Of a stretch of DNA of 64,000 bases, positions 44,618-53,084 are shown piece after piece. Both the position numbers and the translations under genes were made by a program. Position 1 is the stretch's first letter. Every line of letters begins with the position of its first letter. Origin of the DNA: Umezawaea tangerina. Its GTDB lineage: Bacteria; Actinomycetota; Actinomycetes; Mycobacteriales; Pseudonocardiaceae. The stretch spans positions 434,001-498,000 of the forward strand of contig NZ_PVTF01000008.1 of the NCBI RefSeq assembly GCF_003002815.1, given 5' to 3'. The notes under the pieces were generated by a model. The model was not told where the DNA came from, ran no database searches, and saw nothing but the letters and a program-made list of their open reading frames with translations.

Positions 44618-45668
44618 GCACAGTCCTCGGACTCAGTGGACAGCGGCGCCGTCCTCCTCTCCGCCTACCCTGCCCCGCACGAGCTGCCGATCTCCACCTT
44701 CCGCAGTGCTCACCCCTGCTCAAAACTGCCCACGCACCTCGCCAGGCAGGCTGATGTGCGGTACCGGCCTTCCGCGACGAGGTGCTTCGACACGGCCATC
44801 CGGGCTGGAAGGCCAGGTGGACGCCGTCCGGTTCGTGGACGATCCGGCCGGCCGTCGGTGGCGGGAAGTGGGTGCCCAGTACGAGCGTGTCGGTTCCGGC
44901 GAGCGACTGCAGCAGGGTATGCCGGGTGGCCCTGGCCTGCGCCGGGTCGACGTCGACGCAGCTGGTCACTTCGGGGTCGGCGATCTGCACCGGGTGGTGG
45001 ACGCAGTCGCCGGTGATCAGGGCCGTCTCGCCGGCGCTCGTCAGCTCGACCGCCACGTGGCCCGGAGTGTGGCCCGGCGTGGGGATCAGCCGCACCCCGT
45101 CCGCGACCTCGACGCCGTCCGCGGCGACGTCGACGAGGTCCAGCAGGCCGGCGTTCTCGACGGGGTGAACTGAGTCGCGGAACATCTGCAGCCGTGGTTC
45201 GTCCATGTCCTGCGCCGCCCAGTACTCCCGCTCGAGCTTCGAGGTCGCGTAACGCGCGTTCGTGAACAGGGGGACCCATTCGCCGTTCACCTCGTGGGTG
45301 TTCCAGCCCACGTGGTCGGTGTGCAGGTGGGTGAGCAGCACGAGGTCCACGGTGCCGGGCTCGACGCCGACGTCCACGAGCCGGTCGTGGTACCCGGTGC
45401 GCAGGTTGTGCCACGCGGGGTTGGCGCGCTCCTTGCGGTTGCCGATGCCGGTGTCGATCACGATGCGCCTGCCATCGCTGACGACGACGAAGCTGTGGCT
45501 GGCGAGCCGGAGGATGCCGTCCTCGGTGGCGAAGTCGGGCTTGAGCCAGGCGTGGCGGTCCACGACCTCGGGGGTCGCCGCGGGAAGCAACCACGGTCCG
45601 GTCTCGGGTGGCAGTTCCGTTTCGTCGATCCGGTGCACAGTCAGGTTTCCCACGCTCCACGAAGGCAT
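44397..45668 (-). CDS. Metallo-beta-lactamase-fold hydrolase with aberrant C-terminal extension
   Basis: From ATG 45668 (AAGGAG five bases upstream) the frame encodes 423 residues. Residues 1-290 are a complete MBL domain: THLHTDHVGW supplies HxHxDH, TPGHTPGH and TGDCVHH the further zinc ligands, and LGTHFPPPTAGRIV closes the fold. It is probably a lactonase-like or general hydrolase. The last 130 residues are Arg-rich, low in recognisable structure, and overlap the cupin gene. Family members usually end near the position of base 44800. A frameshift there, or loss of the original stop, is likely; the catalytic part appears intact. Confidence 0.8.
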   Translation of the reverse strand: MPSWSVGNLTVHRIDETELPPETGPWLLPAATPEVVDRHAWLKPDFATEDGILRLASHSFVVVSDGRRIVIDTGIGNRKERANPAWHNLRTGYHDRLVDVGVEPGTVDLVLLTHLHTDHVGWNTHEVNGEWVPLFTNARYATSKLEREYWAAQDMDEPRLQMFRDSVHPVENAGLLDLVDVAADGVEVADGVRLIPTPGHTPGHVAVELTSAGETALITGDCVHHPVQIADPEVTSCVDVDPAQARATRHTLLQSLAGTDTLVLGTHFPPPTAGRIVHEPDGVHLAFQPGWPCRSTSSRKAGTAHQPAWRGAWAVLSRGEHCGRWRSAARAGQGRRRGGRRRCPLSPRTVHEHSLPRPAGRSAAAGVDRWERLQRPARFRGDGRAAHCRPVRRQRGRSSTVSPAQQRGRGLPSAVRFGHGVGR

Positions 45669-45877
45669 TCCGACTCCTTTGAGGACATTCATCCGCGCTG
45701 CCGTCACCGTGACGATCTACTCCGGGAAGCGCTCTGCGGGGGAGGGCAGGGTCGGATCGACCGACAACGGGGAGCAACATCGGATGGGCCCCTGCAACAT
45801 CGTGAACGTCGAGGAAACCCTGCTGGACCCGCCCGTGCGCGTCCACCGAGCACCCGCGCCCGGCACCGCGCCCCGGC

Positions 45878-46606
45878 TCAACGCCCAACCGGGTGGGAAA
45901 TGCGTTCCAGCCACTCGCCGAGGAGGCCGCGTTCGTGCTCGGTCAGCGCGGTGGCCCGAGGCAGCAAGGCGTGGAGCGTGACGGCGGCGTTCGCCGGTTC
46001 GACCGGACCGGTGTCGTGTCCTTGGTCGGTGGTTATGGCCGTGATCAATGCTTCTCGGTTCGCCGTGGACAGTGCGAGGTCCCGTTGTTCGGCGGGTTGG
46101 GCGAGCAGTCCGAGCGCGGTGCCGCAGCCGGCGGTGTGCACCATGAGAGCGGCGAGATCCTCCCTCACCCGCAGCCTTCCGGCTTCGGCGACGCGATGGA
46201 CGTACTCGCGCAGGACCTTCCGTCCTTCCTCCGCCGCGGCCATGGGCGCGGTGGGGCGGGGGTTGCCCCAGATCAGTGCGTAGAGCGCGGGGTTGGCGAG
46301 CGCGAACGACACGTTCAGGTCCCAGCCCGCGCGCAGGTCGTCCACGGGGTCGCTGCTGGGTGCGAGGGTCTTCTTCGCCGTGAGGTGTGCGGTGAATCCG
46401 TGTGCTGCGACCGCGTCGAGCAGACCGTTCTTGTCACCGAAGAGGCGGTAGATGACCGGCGCCTGGACGCCGGCGGCGGCGCTCACCGTACGCGTGGAGA
46501 CGGCGTCGTAACCCTCTCGCGTCAAGATCGCGAACGCCGCTTCGACGATGCGTTCACGGTGGCGTTCAACGGTGCTGCCGGGGCTCTGATCGCTCACCTT
46601 GGGCAT
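45878..46606 (-). CDS. TetR-family regulator
   Basis: The 242-residue protein has the TetR HTH at about residues 17-63 (VSTRTVSAAAGVQAPVIYRLFGDKNGLL) and a helical ligand domain. Its ATG at 46606 is 16 bases after the SDR stop, so it is the last gene of the SnoaL-SDR-TetR operon. The four CCACTG half-sites upstream of that operon (47893-47956) are its likely binding sites. The 209-bp gap to the MBL gene suggests a separate promoter for the latter. Confidence 0.85.
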   Translation of the reverse strand: MPKVSDQSPGSTVERHRERIVEAAFAILTREGYDAVSTRTVSAAAGVQAPVIYRLFGDKNGLLDAVAAHGFTAHLTAKKTLAPSSDPVDDLRAGWDLNVSFALANPALYALIWGNPRPTAPMAAAEEGRKVLREYVHRVAEAGRLRVREDLAALMVHTAGCGTALGLLAQPAEQRDLALSTANREALITAITTDQGHDTGPVEPANAAVTLHALLPRATALTEHERGLLGEWLERISHPVGR

Positions 46607-46622
46607 TGTATGGGCTTTGCGG

Positions 46623-47384
46623 TCACCGGTTGGCAGGCATGAGGACGTGTTGCCCGCCGTCGACGACGATGTTGGCGCCGGTGACGAACCGGGAGTCGTC
46701 GCAGGCCAGGAACAGTGCGACCAGGGCCACGTCCTCGGGTGTGCCGACCCGGCCGAGTGGTGTGCGGTCGGTGTCCTTGTCGGTGATGAACCGGTCGGTC
46801 TGGTTCGTGCGGGTCAGGCCGGGGCTGATGGTGTTCACCCGAATCCCCAGCGGGCCGCCCTCGACTGCGAGATGCGGGGCGAACGAGGCGATCGCGCCCT
46901 TCCCGATGCCGTGCGCGCTCAGATGTGTGCCGTTCGTCTGGTCGGCGGTGATGGAGGAGGTGCTGATGATCGACCCGCCACCACCTGCCTTCATGTGCGG
47001 CCAGACCGCGTGGGTGGGGTAGTAGACGACGTCGACCTCGTTGCGCATGGCGGAGCGCCAGCTCTCGGGGGTCTGGGCCTCGAAGGTCGACGCGGGGCTG
47101 AAGCCCGCGTTGTTGTAGAGCACGTCGATGTGCCCGAACCGGGCGATCGCGTCCTGGACCCAGGCCGCGACCTGGTCGGGTTCGGCCAGGTCCAGTGGGG
47201 CGGTGGAGTGCATCCGCCCGCCGGACCGTTCGACCAGCGCGACCGTCTCCTTGTCGCGCTCGGCGTTGATGTCGCAGCCGACGATCGTGGCGCCCTCACT
47301 CGCGAACAGCAGGGCGGCGGCGCGCCCGATGCCGGAGCCGGTGCCGGTGATCAGGGCTACCTTGTCCTTGAGTCGATCTGTCAT
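46623..47384 (-). CDS. SDR-family oxidoreductase with His in place of the catalytic Tyr
   Basis: The 253-residue protein starts at the ATG at 47384 with AGGAGG eight bases upstream. It is a classical short-chain dehydrogenase: TGTGSGIG binds the nucleotide, D38 region (GCDIN) suggests NAD preference, and NNAG and VNTISPG are present. The active-site YxxxK reads H158-GIG-K162, so Tyr is replaced by His (CAC, one base from TAC). Some SDR relatives share this change. It may be inactive, altered in pH optimum, or specific for another chemistry. It sits between the SnoaL-like and TetR genes in one operon. Confidence 0.88.
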   Translation of the reverse strand: MTDRLKDKVALITGTGSGIGRAAALLFASEGATIVGCDINAERDKETVALVERSGGRMHSTAPLDLAEPDQVAAWVQDAIARFGHIDVLYNNAGFSPASTFEAQTPESWRSAMRNEVDVVYYPTHAVWPHMKAGGGGSIISTSSITADQTNGTHLSAHGIGKGAIASFAPHLAVEGGPLGIRVNTISPGLTRTNQTDRFITDKDTDRTPLGRVGTPEDVALVALFLACDDSRFVTGANIVVDGGQHVLMPANR

Positions 47385-47434
47385 GGGTCGATTCCTCCTG
47401 GGATTCGTTGTGCCGGCGTCGAACTGGTCGAGGT

Positions 47435-47866
47435 TCAGGCGTTGAGCTGGTCGAGCAGGCCGTGGAAGTCCTCGAGGTGCCAGGACTCGGCGATTCGGCC
47501 GTTCTCGATGCGGTGGAAGTCGTAGGCGCGGTAGGCGACCTTGCGGCCGGTCGGTGCGACGCCGAGGAGGTCGGCGCTGTGGGTGCCGCTGCTGACGGAG
47601 CGGACCGCGACCCGGTCTCCGCAGACCACGATGTCCTCGTGGGTGATGGTGAAGTCGGGGAAGACGTGGCGCAGGAAGGCGATGGTGTCCCGGAAGCTTT
47701 CGGCGCCGGGTTCGCTGCCCGGTGCGAGCGGGGCGTTCTGCCAAGTGGGTGCGAGCACATTCGTCACGACGTCGTCGATGATCTCGGTGTTTCCGGTGTT
47801 CATCGCTTGGTACAGGCGATGAACTGCGGCCTCGGCGGCCTGACTGCTGGCGGTGATGTCCGACAT
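47435..47866 (-). CDS. SnoaL-like polyketide cyclase/ester cyclase-family protein
   Basis: The 143-residue protein starts at the ATG at 47866 behind AAGGAG. It has the cone-shaped alpha+beta pattern of the SnoaL family: HRLYQAMNTGN helix, HVFPDFTITHEDIVVCGDRVAVR strands, and a closing IAESWHLEDFHGLLDQLN. Family members cyclise polyketide esters or serve as small-ligand isomerases. It is first in an operon with an SDR and a TetR regulator, 50 bp before the SDR start. The substrate is not known. Confidence 0.83.
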   Translation of the reverse strand: MSDITASSQAAEAAVHRLYQAMNTGNTEIIDDVVTNVLAPTWQNAPLAPGSEPGAESFRDTIAFLRHVFPDFTITHEDIVVCGDRVAVRSVSSGTHSADLLGVAPTGRKVAYRAYDFHRIENGRIAESWHLEDFHGLLDQLNA

Positions 47867-47892
47867 GGGGGCTCCTTGGGTTGCACACCTTG

Positions 47893-47956
47893 TTTCCACT
47901 GATAATCATCCGGTGTTATCAGTGGAAAGTCCACTGTGCTTCCAGTCACACAGTGG
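47893..47956. promoter_or_regulatory. Cluster of four CCACTG half-sites (two palindromes)
   Basis: A 13-bp perfect inverted repeat (47893-47905 with 47916-47928, spacer of ten) is followed by an 8-bp perfect one (47931-47938 with 47949-47956, spacer of ten). All four arms contain CCACTG or its complement. The cluster lies just upstream of the SnoaL-SDR-TetR operon. It is a likely double operator for the operon's TetR protein. Confidence 0.75.
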
Positions 47957-48255
47957 CCGGCGGATCGACCTGCACACGGGGAAGGCGGATCCATCACGGT
48001 TGCCGTGGCTGGGGTTCGCGGACACTCCTGAGCCGCGAGCCGACGACACTCTGCGACCTCGGCGGACCAGACCTGGCCGCCGGGCTGGACGAATCACTGG
48101 CCACGGTCCGTCGATGGTGGACCTGACGTCCGCGGCACCTGGAGCCCGATGGGGCTACTTCTTGCCGTGTCGGGGTTTCCGTTGACGGACTCCTGAAGGG
48201 CGTCCGTATCGGTCGGGAGTCCTCGCCGAGGCATGCGACCTCGGGTCGCACGTTG

Positions 48256-48912
48256 TCACAGCGGGCGGCGCAGCCCGTCCAGCACGAGGGTGATGACGCC
48301 GTCGGCCTCGGCCCGCCAACCAGGGCGGTCGTGGCCCGCGCTGATTCCGTGCAGCGCCATCATCACGGCACCGGCGTCCACGTCGTCGCGAACGGTGCCG
48401 TCGCGCACGGCGGCGGCCACCAGGTCGATGACAGCCTGCTCCAGCGCCCGGCTGCCTTCGGTGAGGGCGGTCGAGTGGGTGGCCATGAGCGTGGACAGCG
48501 TCCGGGCCAGGCCCTTGTGGGTGTCTATGTGGTCGATCATGCCGCGTAGGAAGGTCGCCAAAGCCTCTGCCGCCGGCAGTGCGGCCCGCAACTGGCGGAC
48601 ACGGTCGCACAGCGCGGCGATCTCGCCGTGGTAGACCGCCTCGGCCAGTGCCTCCCTGGTGGGGAAGTGGCGGTACAGCGTGCCCGTGCCCACCCCGGCC
48701 AGACGGGCGAAGTCGTCGAAGCGCAGGTCGAAGAAGCCGCCGCCGTCGAAGACTTCCTTCGCCGTGGCGAGCAGGGCGTGGGGTTGCCCGCCGGTGAGGG
48801 GGCGGGGCGAGTCTGACTCCGCCGGTGTTGCCGGTCCGGGTAGTTCGTCGCGGCTCCCTGGTCCGCCGCATCCCGCAGCCGAACCCGGTCGCGTCGGTCG
48901 ACCGCCTGCCAT
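48256..48912 (-). CDS. TetR-family regulator divergent from a P450 gene
   Basis: The frame from ATG 48912 gives 218 residues. The TetR HTH lies at about residues 48-90 (FDDFARLAGVGTGTLYRHFPTREALAEAV), followed by a ligand domain. The first 40 residues are Pro/Gly-rich and unlike the family, and there is no good ribosome site, so the true start may be an internal codon. It is divergent from the P450 at 48973 with only about 60 bp between, and is the natural candidate to control it. Confidence 0.8.
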   Translation of the reverse strand: MAGGRPTRPGSAAGCGGPGSRDELPGPATPAESDSPRPLTGGQPHALLATAKEVFDGGGFFDLRFDDFARLAGVGTGTLYRHFPTREALAEAVYHGEIAALCDRVRQLRAALPAAEALATFLRGMIDHIDTHKGLARTLSTLMATHSTALTEGSRALEQAVIDLVAAAVRDGTVRDDVDAGAVMMALHGISAGHDRPGWRAEADGVITLVLDGLRRPL

Positions 48913-48972
48913 TCACGCATGGCCTTGCTGTCCAGCCTCTACCGCCTGTCCGTGACGTCGTGGAAGGAAGTC

Positions 48973-50178
48973 ATGACCACCACCGAGAAGCACGAGTTCC
49001 CCATGGCCCGTACGTGCCCGTTCGCGCCGCCGACGGCCTACGAGGAGATCCGCGAAGAAGAGCCGGTCTCGCTGGTTCGTCTGCCCGACGGCGGGCAGGC
49101 CTGGGTGATCAGTCGCCACGAAGACGTGCGAACCGTGTTGAACGACCGGCGGTTCAGCGCCGACCGGCAGCACCCGGACTTCCCCGCGCTGGTCGAGGGC
49201 GAGGCGGCGTCCCGGCGGCCGGACGAGGAGCGCTTTCTGATCGCTATGGACCCGCCCGAGCACGGGCCGGCGCGCAAGGCCGTGCTCGGCGAGTTCACGG
49301 TGCGCCGGTTGGAGGCGCTGCGGCCGCGGATCCAGGAGATCGTCGATGGGCAGATCGACGCGCTGCTGGCCGGGCCGCGGCCCGGTGACCTGGTGGAAAC
49401 GCTGTCGCTGCCGGTTCCGTCGCTGGTGATCTGCGAGATGCTGGGTGTGCCGTACGCCGACCACGAGTTCTTCCAGAAGCACACGGTGAAGGTGATCAAG
49501 CAGTCGACGCCGCCCGAGGAGCGGTGGGCGGCCACGGCGGCCATCCAGGGCTACATGGCCGACCTCATCGCGGCGAAGGAGGAGAACCCGCCGGACGACC
49601 TGCTCGGGCGGCAGATCGTCAAGCTGCGCGCGAACGGCACCTACCGGCGGACGGCACTGGTCGGCATGGGCTTTCTGCTGCTCGTGGCGGGTCACGAGAC
49701 GACGGCGAACATGATCTCGCTGTCGACCATGGCGTTCCTGCGCAACCCGGAGCAGCTCGCGATGATCAAGGCCGACCCGGCCAAGACGCTCGACGCGGTC
49801 GAGGAGATGCTGCGGTACTTCACGATCATCGACGTGGCGACGGCTCGGCTGTGCGTCGAGGACGTCGAGGTCGGCGGGCAGTTGATCCGGGCGGGCGAAG
49901 GAGTGCTGGCGCTGGGTTACTCGGCCAACCGGGACCCGCGGGCGTTCGAGAACCCGGACGAGCTCGACATCGAGCGCGGCGCGCGCCACCACGTCGCGTT
50001 CGGGTTCGGGCCGCACCAGTGCCTTGGCCAGAACCTGGCTCGGATGGAGCTGCAGATCGTGTTCGACACGCTGTTCCGCCGCGTCCCCGGCCTGAAGCTC
50101 GCCGTGGACGTCGACGAGCTGCCGTTCAAGGACGACGCGAACATCTACGGCCTCTACCGGCTCCCGGTGACCTGGTAG
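48973..50178 (+). CDS. Cytochrome P450 (CYP105/107-like soluble class I)
   Basis: The 401-residue protein starts at ATG 48973 after AAGGAAG, not at the in-frame ATG at 48919. Signatures: I-helix LVAGHETTAN, ExxR in EEMLRYF, and heme loop FGFGPHQCLGQ with Cys350. The length fits soluble bacterial class I P450s that take electrons from a ferredoxin. A 3Fe-4S-type ferredoxin gene follows 37 bp downstream, and a TetR gene is divergent upstream. It is probably a xenobiotic or secondary-metabolite hydroxylase. Confidence 0.93.
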   Translation: MTTTEKHEFPMARTCPFAPPTAYEEIREEEPVSLVRLPDGGQAWVISRHEDVRTVLNDRRFSADRQHPDFPALVEGEAASRRPDEERFLIAMDPPEHGPARKAVLGEFTVRRLEALRPRIQEIVDGQIDALLAGPRPGDLVETLSLPVPSLVICEMLGVPYADHEFFQKHTVKVIKQSTPPEERWAATAAIQGYMADLIAAKEENPPDDLLGRQIVKLRANGTYRRTALVGMGFLLLVAGHETTANMISLSTMAFLRNPEQLAMIKADPAKTLDAVEEMLRYFTIIDVATARLCVEDVEVGGQLIRAGEGVLALGYSANRDPRAFENPDELDIERGARHHVAFGFGPHQCLGQNLARMELQIVFDTLFRRVPGLKLAVDVDELPFKDDANIYGLYRLPVTW

Positions 50179-50215
50179 AGGACGAACTGCCATCCCGCCT
50201 CAGGAGGAGAGGGTC

Positions 50216-50410
50216 ATGAAGATCATCGCGGACACCGGCAAGTGCGTCGGTGCCGGACAGTGCGTGCTCACCGAGCCCGCGCTGTTCGACCAGAGCGAGG
50301 ACGACGGCACGGTCGTCGTGCTGAACAGGACACCGGAAGGTGAGCTGGTCGAGAAGGCCCGCGAAGCGGCGCACGTGTGCCCCAGCCAGGCCCTCTCCCT
50401 GGAGGAGTGA
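50216..50410 (+). CDS. Ferredoxin (3Fe-4S type), partner of the upstream P450
   Basis: The 64-residue protein has Cys10, Cys16 and Cys55 (KCVGAGQC and HVCPSQA) and Gly13 where a four-iron cluster would need its second Cys, giving the three-Cys set of 3Fe-4S ferredoxins linked to actinomycete P450s. AGGAGG lies upstream of ATG 50216. It should pass electrons from a reductase to the P450 encoded just before. Confidence 0.92.
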   Translation: MKIIADTGKCVGAGQCVLTEPALFDQSEDDGTVVVLNRTPEGELVEKAREAAHVCPSQALSLEE

Positions 50411-50442
50411 GACTTTCCGGGCAACTGTGCGCCGCGTTGTGC

Positions 50443-50460
50443 GATCACCTGTCGGTGATC
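50443..50460 (+). terminator. Short hairpin after the ferredoxin gene
   Basis: A 7-bp inverted repeat GATCACC/GGTGATC with a four-base loop lies 33 bases after the ferredoxin stop. It is a weak candidate terminator for the P450-ferredoxin transcript. Confidence 0.35.
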
Positions 50461-50697
50461 ACGTGGTTGCTCCTTTGAGCCGGGCACACCGATCTCGGAC
50501 GCCGGTCTGGGGAGGGATGTCCGGCTCGAAGGGGCGACTGAGGCAGGCCGACCTAAGCGGCATGCCGTGCTCATCGGCAGCGGCATGATCACGACCGCAT
50601 CCGCGTGTGGGCCCTCCGGTACTTGCGCGGATGAGGTCTTCGGCAGGCGCAACGTCCGCGGGCCACGTCGAGGCGGTTGGTGAGCCCGCGACTCCGA

Positions 50698-51336
50698 CTA
50701 CAGCATCTGCGACAGGTCCCGCAACGCCGTGGCGATCTGCTCCCGGTGCCCTTCCAACGTCTCGGTGGTGACCCCGCCGGCGGCGGCCCTGGCCACCTCG
50801 TCGGTGGACACCTTGAGCGCAGCGCTCATCGACGCTGCCCGCACGCGAACGTTGATGTCCGAGGCCGGTCGTCCCATGCGTTCGCCGAGGACCTCGGCCA
50901 GCGCGTCCTCCGCCCGCTCCCGCAGCATCAGGTAGGCGGCACGCAACGCCCGCTCACTCTGGGTCAGCCGCACGACCGACAGAACAGCGTCGATGTCCTC
51001 GTCGGATGCCGTGTCCTCCAGCGGGCTGTAGGCCTCACGCAGGTGGTCGATCAGTTCGACCTCGCGTGGCCAGGCGCGCACGACCGCGCAGAACGCGTCG
51101 ACCACCTTGGTGAGCAGTGGTTCGACGCAGCTCTCCTTCTGCGGGAAGTGGCGCCAGAAGGTGCGTTCGGAGACGCCCGCGGCCTGCGCTATCTGCTCGC
51201 CCGAGGTGGCGGCGACGCCCTGTTCGGAGAACAGGCGGACGGCGTGACGGGAGATGTCGAGGCGCTGGAGTCGACGTTGTTCGTCACTCACCGGCGGGCG
51301 GCCACGGCGAGGCTTTTCTGTCGCGACGTCCGTCAT
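50698..51336 (-). CDS. TetR-family regulator divergent from the second P450-ferredoxin pair
   Basis: The 212-residue protein begins TEKPRRGRPPVSDEQRR, a basic arm, then the TetR HTH (about residues 42-75: GEQIAQAAGVSERTFWRHFPQKE) and a ligand domain. The ATG at 51336 lacks a ribosome site; a TTAAAT box at 51348-51343 would start transcription at the ATG, so it is probably leaderless. It is divergent from the P450 at 51411, and the palindrome between them is its likely operator. The long upstream extension of the open frame lies antisense to the P450 and is rejected. Confidence 0.87.
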   Translation of the reverse strand: MTDVATEKPRRGRPPVSDEQRRLQRLDISRHAVRLFSEQGVAATSGEQIAQAAGVSERTFWRHFPQKESCVEPLLTKVVDAFCAVVRAWPREVELIDHLREAYSPLEDTASDEDIDAVLSVVRLTQSERALRAAYLMLRERAEDALAEVLGERMGRPASDINVRVRAASMSAALKVSTDEVARAAAGGVTTETLEGHREQIATALRDLSQML

Positions 51337-51370
51337 CGGCCGATTTAAGCACGACACACGTTCGAGAACA

Positions 51371-51395
51371 GTTGTTGGCACCATCTGCCAACAAC
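51371..51395. promoter_or_regulatory. TetR operator and leaderless P450 promoter
   Basis: A perfect 10-bp inverted repeat, GTTGTTGGCA and TGCCAACAAC, has a five-base spacer between the divergent tetR and P450 genes. Its left arm contains TTGGCA (51375-51380), which is 18 bases before TACGGT (51399-51404). That -10 box ends six bases before ATG 51411. Binding here should block the P450 promoter. Confidence 0.78.
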
Positions 51396-51410
51396 CGCTA
51401 CGGTCGGTGC

Positions 51411-52625
51411 ATGAGCATTGACGCAGAGCGCCTGAAGCTGCCGCTGGCCAGGCCGAACGTCCTCGAACTCGCTCCGCTCTACGAGGTGCTGCGACGTGAA
51501 GCGCCGATCGCGCCCGTGACGACACCGGCGGGGGACCCCGCCTGGCTCGTGACCCGGTTCGAGGAGGTCCGCCTCCTGTTGGGCGACAAGCGCTTCGGCC
51601 GGTCGCACCCGGAACCGGACAAGGCCTCCCGCATCTCCACCTCCGCCGTGCAGGACGGCCCGACCGGCGAGTACACGACGGAGGAGGCCGACCACACGCG
51701 CATGCGCAGGCTGCTGACGCCTGCGTTCTCCGCCAAGCGGATGCGGATGCTGGGCGACAACATGGAGGAGCTCGTCGACGGCTGCATCGACCGGCTGATC
51801 GCCGAGCACGAGAAGACCGGCGTCGTCGACCTGCACCGCGGTCTCGCGTTCCCGTTGCCCGTGGCCATGATCTGCCGGCTGCTCGGTGTGCCGCAGGAGG
51901 ACAACGAGAAGTTCGCGTCGCTGTCCGAGCGCATGGCGGGCACCGAGATCGGTGAGGACGCGCACAAGGCGCGCGAGGAGTTCTTCGGCTACATGGTCGG
52001 GCTCGTCGAGAGCAAGCGCGGCGCGCTCGGCGAGGACGTGATCTCCGACCTCGTGCGCGCACAGGCCGAAGACCCGTCGTTCGACTACGTGCAGATGGTC
52101 CGGCTCTGCGTCGGACTGCTGTTCGCGGGCCACGAGACGACGGTCAACCGCATCGGCCTCGGAGTGCTGTTCCTGCTCACCGACCGCTCGCGCTGGGACG
52201 CCTTCGTCGCCGACCCCGACGGCCGCGTCGACGCGGTGGTCGAAGAGGTCATGCGCCTGGGTGCCCCCGGCGACCTGGGTCTGCTGCGGTACGCGCGTGA
52301 GGACGTCGACATCGCGGGTGTGACCATCCACGCCGGTGACGCGCTGGTGCTCTCCATCAACGCGGCCAACCGCGACAAAACCGTCTACACCGAAGCCGAG
52401 AAGTTCGACCCCGACCGTCCGGAGAGGACACACCTCGGGTTCGGCCACGGCGCCCACTTCTGCATCGGCGCCTCACTGGCCCGCACGGAACTGCGCGTCG
52501 TGTTCGCCGCGCTGGCCAAGCGCCTGCCGGAGATGAGGCTCGCCAAGGAACTCGACCAGCTGAAGGTCCGCGCGACGCTCACCGGCGGCGTGTCGGAGCT
52601 GCCCGTCACCTGGAAGTCGGCATGA
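51411..52625 (+). CDS. Cytochrome P450 (soluble class I), second cassette
   Basis: The 404-residue P450 has I-helix FAGHETTVN, ExxR in EEVMRLG, and heme loop FGHGAHFCIGAS with Cys351. No ribosome site precedes ATG 51411, matching the inferred leaderless promoter. A ferredoxin gene overlaps its stop codon (ATGA). It is not a recent duplicate of the P450 at 48973, since the sequences differ throughout. It is probably controlled by the divergent TetR; the substrate is unknown. Confidence 0.93.
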   Translation: MSIDAERLKLPLARPNVLELAPLYEVLRREAPIAPVTTPAGDPAWLVTRFEEVRLLLGDKRFGRSHPEPDKASRISTSAVQDGPTGEYTTEEADHTRMRRLLTPAFSAKRMRMLGDNMEELVDGCIDRLIAEHEKTGVVDLHRGLAFPLPVAMICRLLGVPQEDNEKFASLSERMAGTEIGEDAHKAREEFFGYMVGLVESKRGALGEDVISDLVRAQAEDPSFDYVQMVRLCVGLLFAGHETTVNRIGLGVLFLLTDRSRWDAFVADPDGRVDAVVEEVMRLGAPGDLGLLRYAREDVDIAGVTIHAGDALVLSINAANRDKTVYTEAEKFDPDRPERTHLGFGHGAHFCIGASLARTELRVVFAALAKRLPEMRLAKELDQLKVRATLTGGVSELPVTWKSA

Positions 52626-52813
52626 ACATCGAGGTGGACCAGGGCAAGTGCGTCGGGTCCGGCCAGTGCGTCCTGGCCGCTGACGACGTGTTCGACCAGC
52701 GCGACGACGGCCTGGTGGACCTGCTGAACGCGAGTCCACCGCCCGAGCGCCTGACCGACGTCCGGCACGCGGCGGCGGTCTGCCCGTCTGCGGCGATCGC
52801 CGTCTCGGAGTGA
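52622..52813 (+). CDS. Ferredoxin (3Fe-4S type), coupled to the second P450
   Basis: The 63-residue protein has Cys10, Cys16 and Cys54 (KCVGSGQC and AVCPSAA), with Gly13 in place of a fourth Cys. The ATG overlaps the P450 stop, so the two are translationally coupled at near equal levels. A strong hairpin follows directly. Confidence 0.92.
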   Translation: MNIEVDQGKCVGSGQCVLAADDVFDQRDDGLVDLLNASPPPERLTDVRHAAAVCPSAAIAVSE

Positions 52814-52817
52814 TCCT

Positions 52818-52855
52818 TGGTGCCGGACCGGTGGGGGTTCACCGGTCCGGCACCA
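52818..52855 (+). terminator. Hairpin terminator after the second P450-ferredoxin pair
   Basis: A perfect 16-bp stem (52818-52833 with 52840-52855) has a six-base G-rich loop and begins five bases after the ferredoxin stop. It is rich in G and C with no U-tract. Confidence 0.9.
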
Positions 52856-53084
52856 CTCCGGCCGCACTTCGTGATCATGTGGCCTGCCGAGCTTCTGCTG
52901 GGCCACGGGGATCTTGTCGCGTGGGTCGCGGGCCCGGACGAGTTGTTCGGGTGAGTGGCAGGTCGGTTTCACCGATCGCGACCAGGAGACGGTGTTGAGC
53001 CGTACGGGTCAACGTGCAGCGACCTCCGAACAACCCCCTCGCCGCGTGGCTACCGTGTGATGCCTCGACAGGCGAGTGGGTGTG

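Noticed and set aside
52860-53080. Reverse frame with EQLVRARDPRDKIPVAQQKLG
   Set aside because: It looks slightly protein-like but runs into the terminator and antisense of the P450, with no start or ribosome site.
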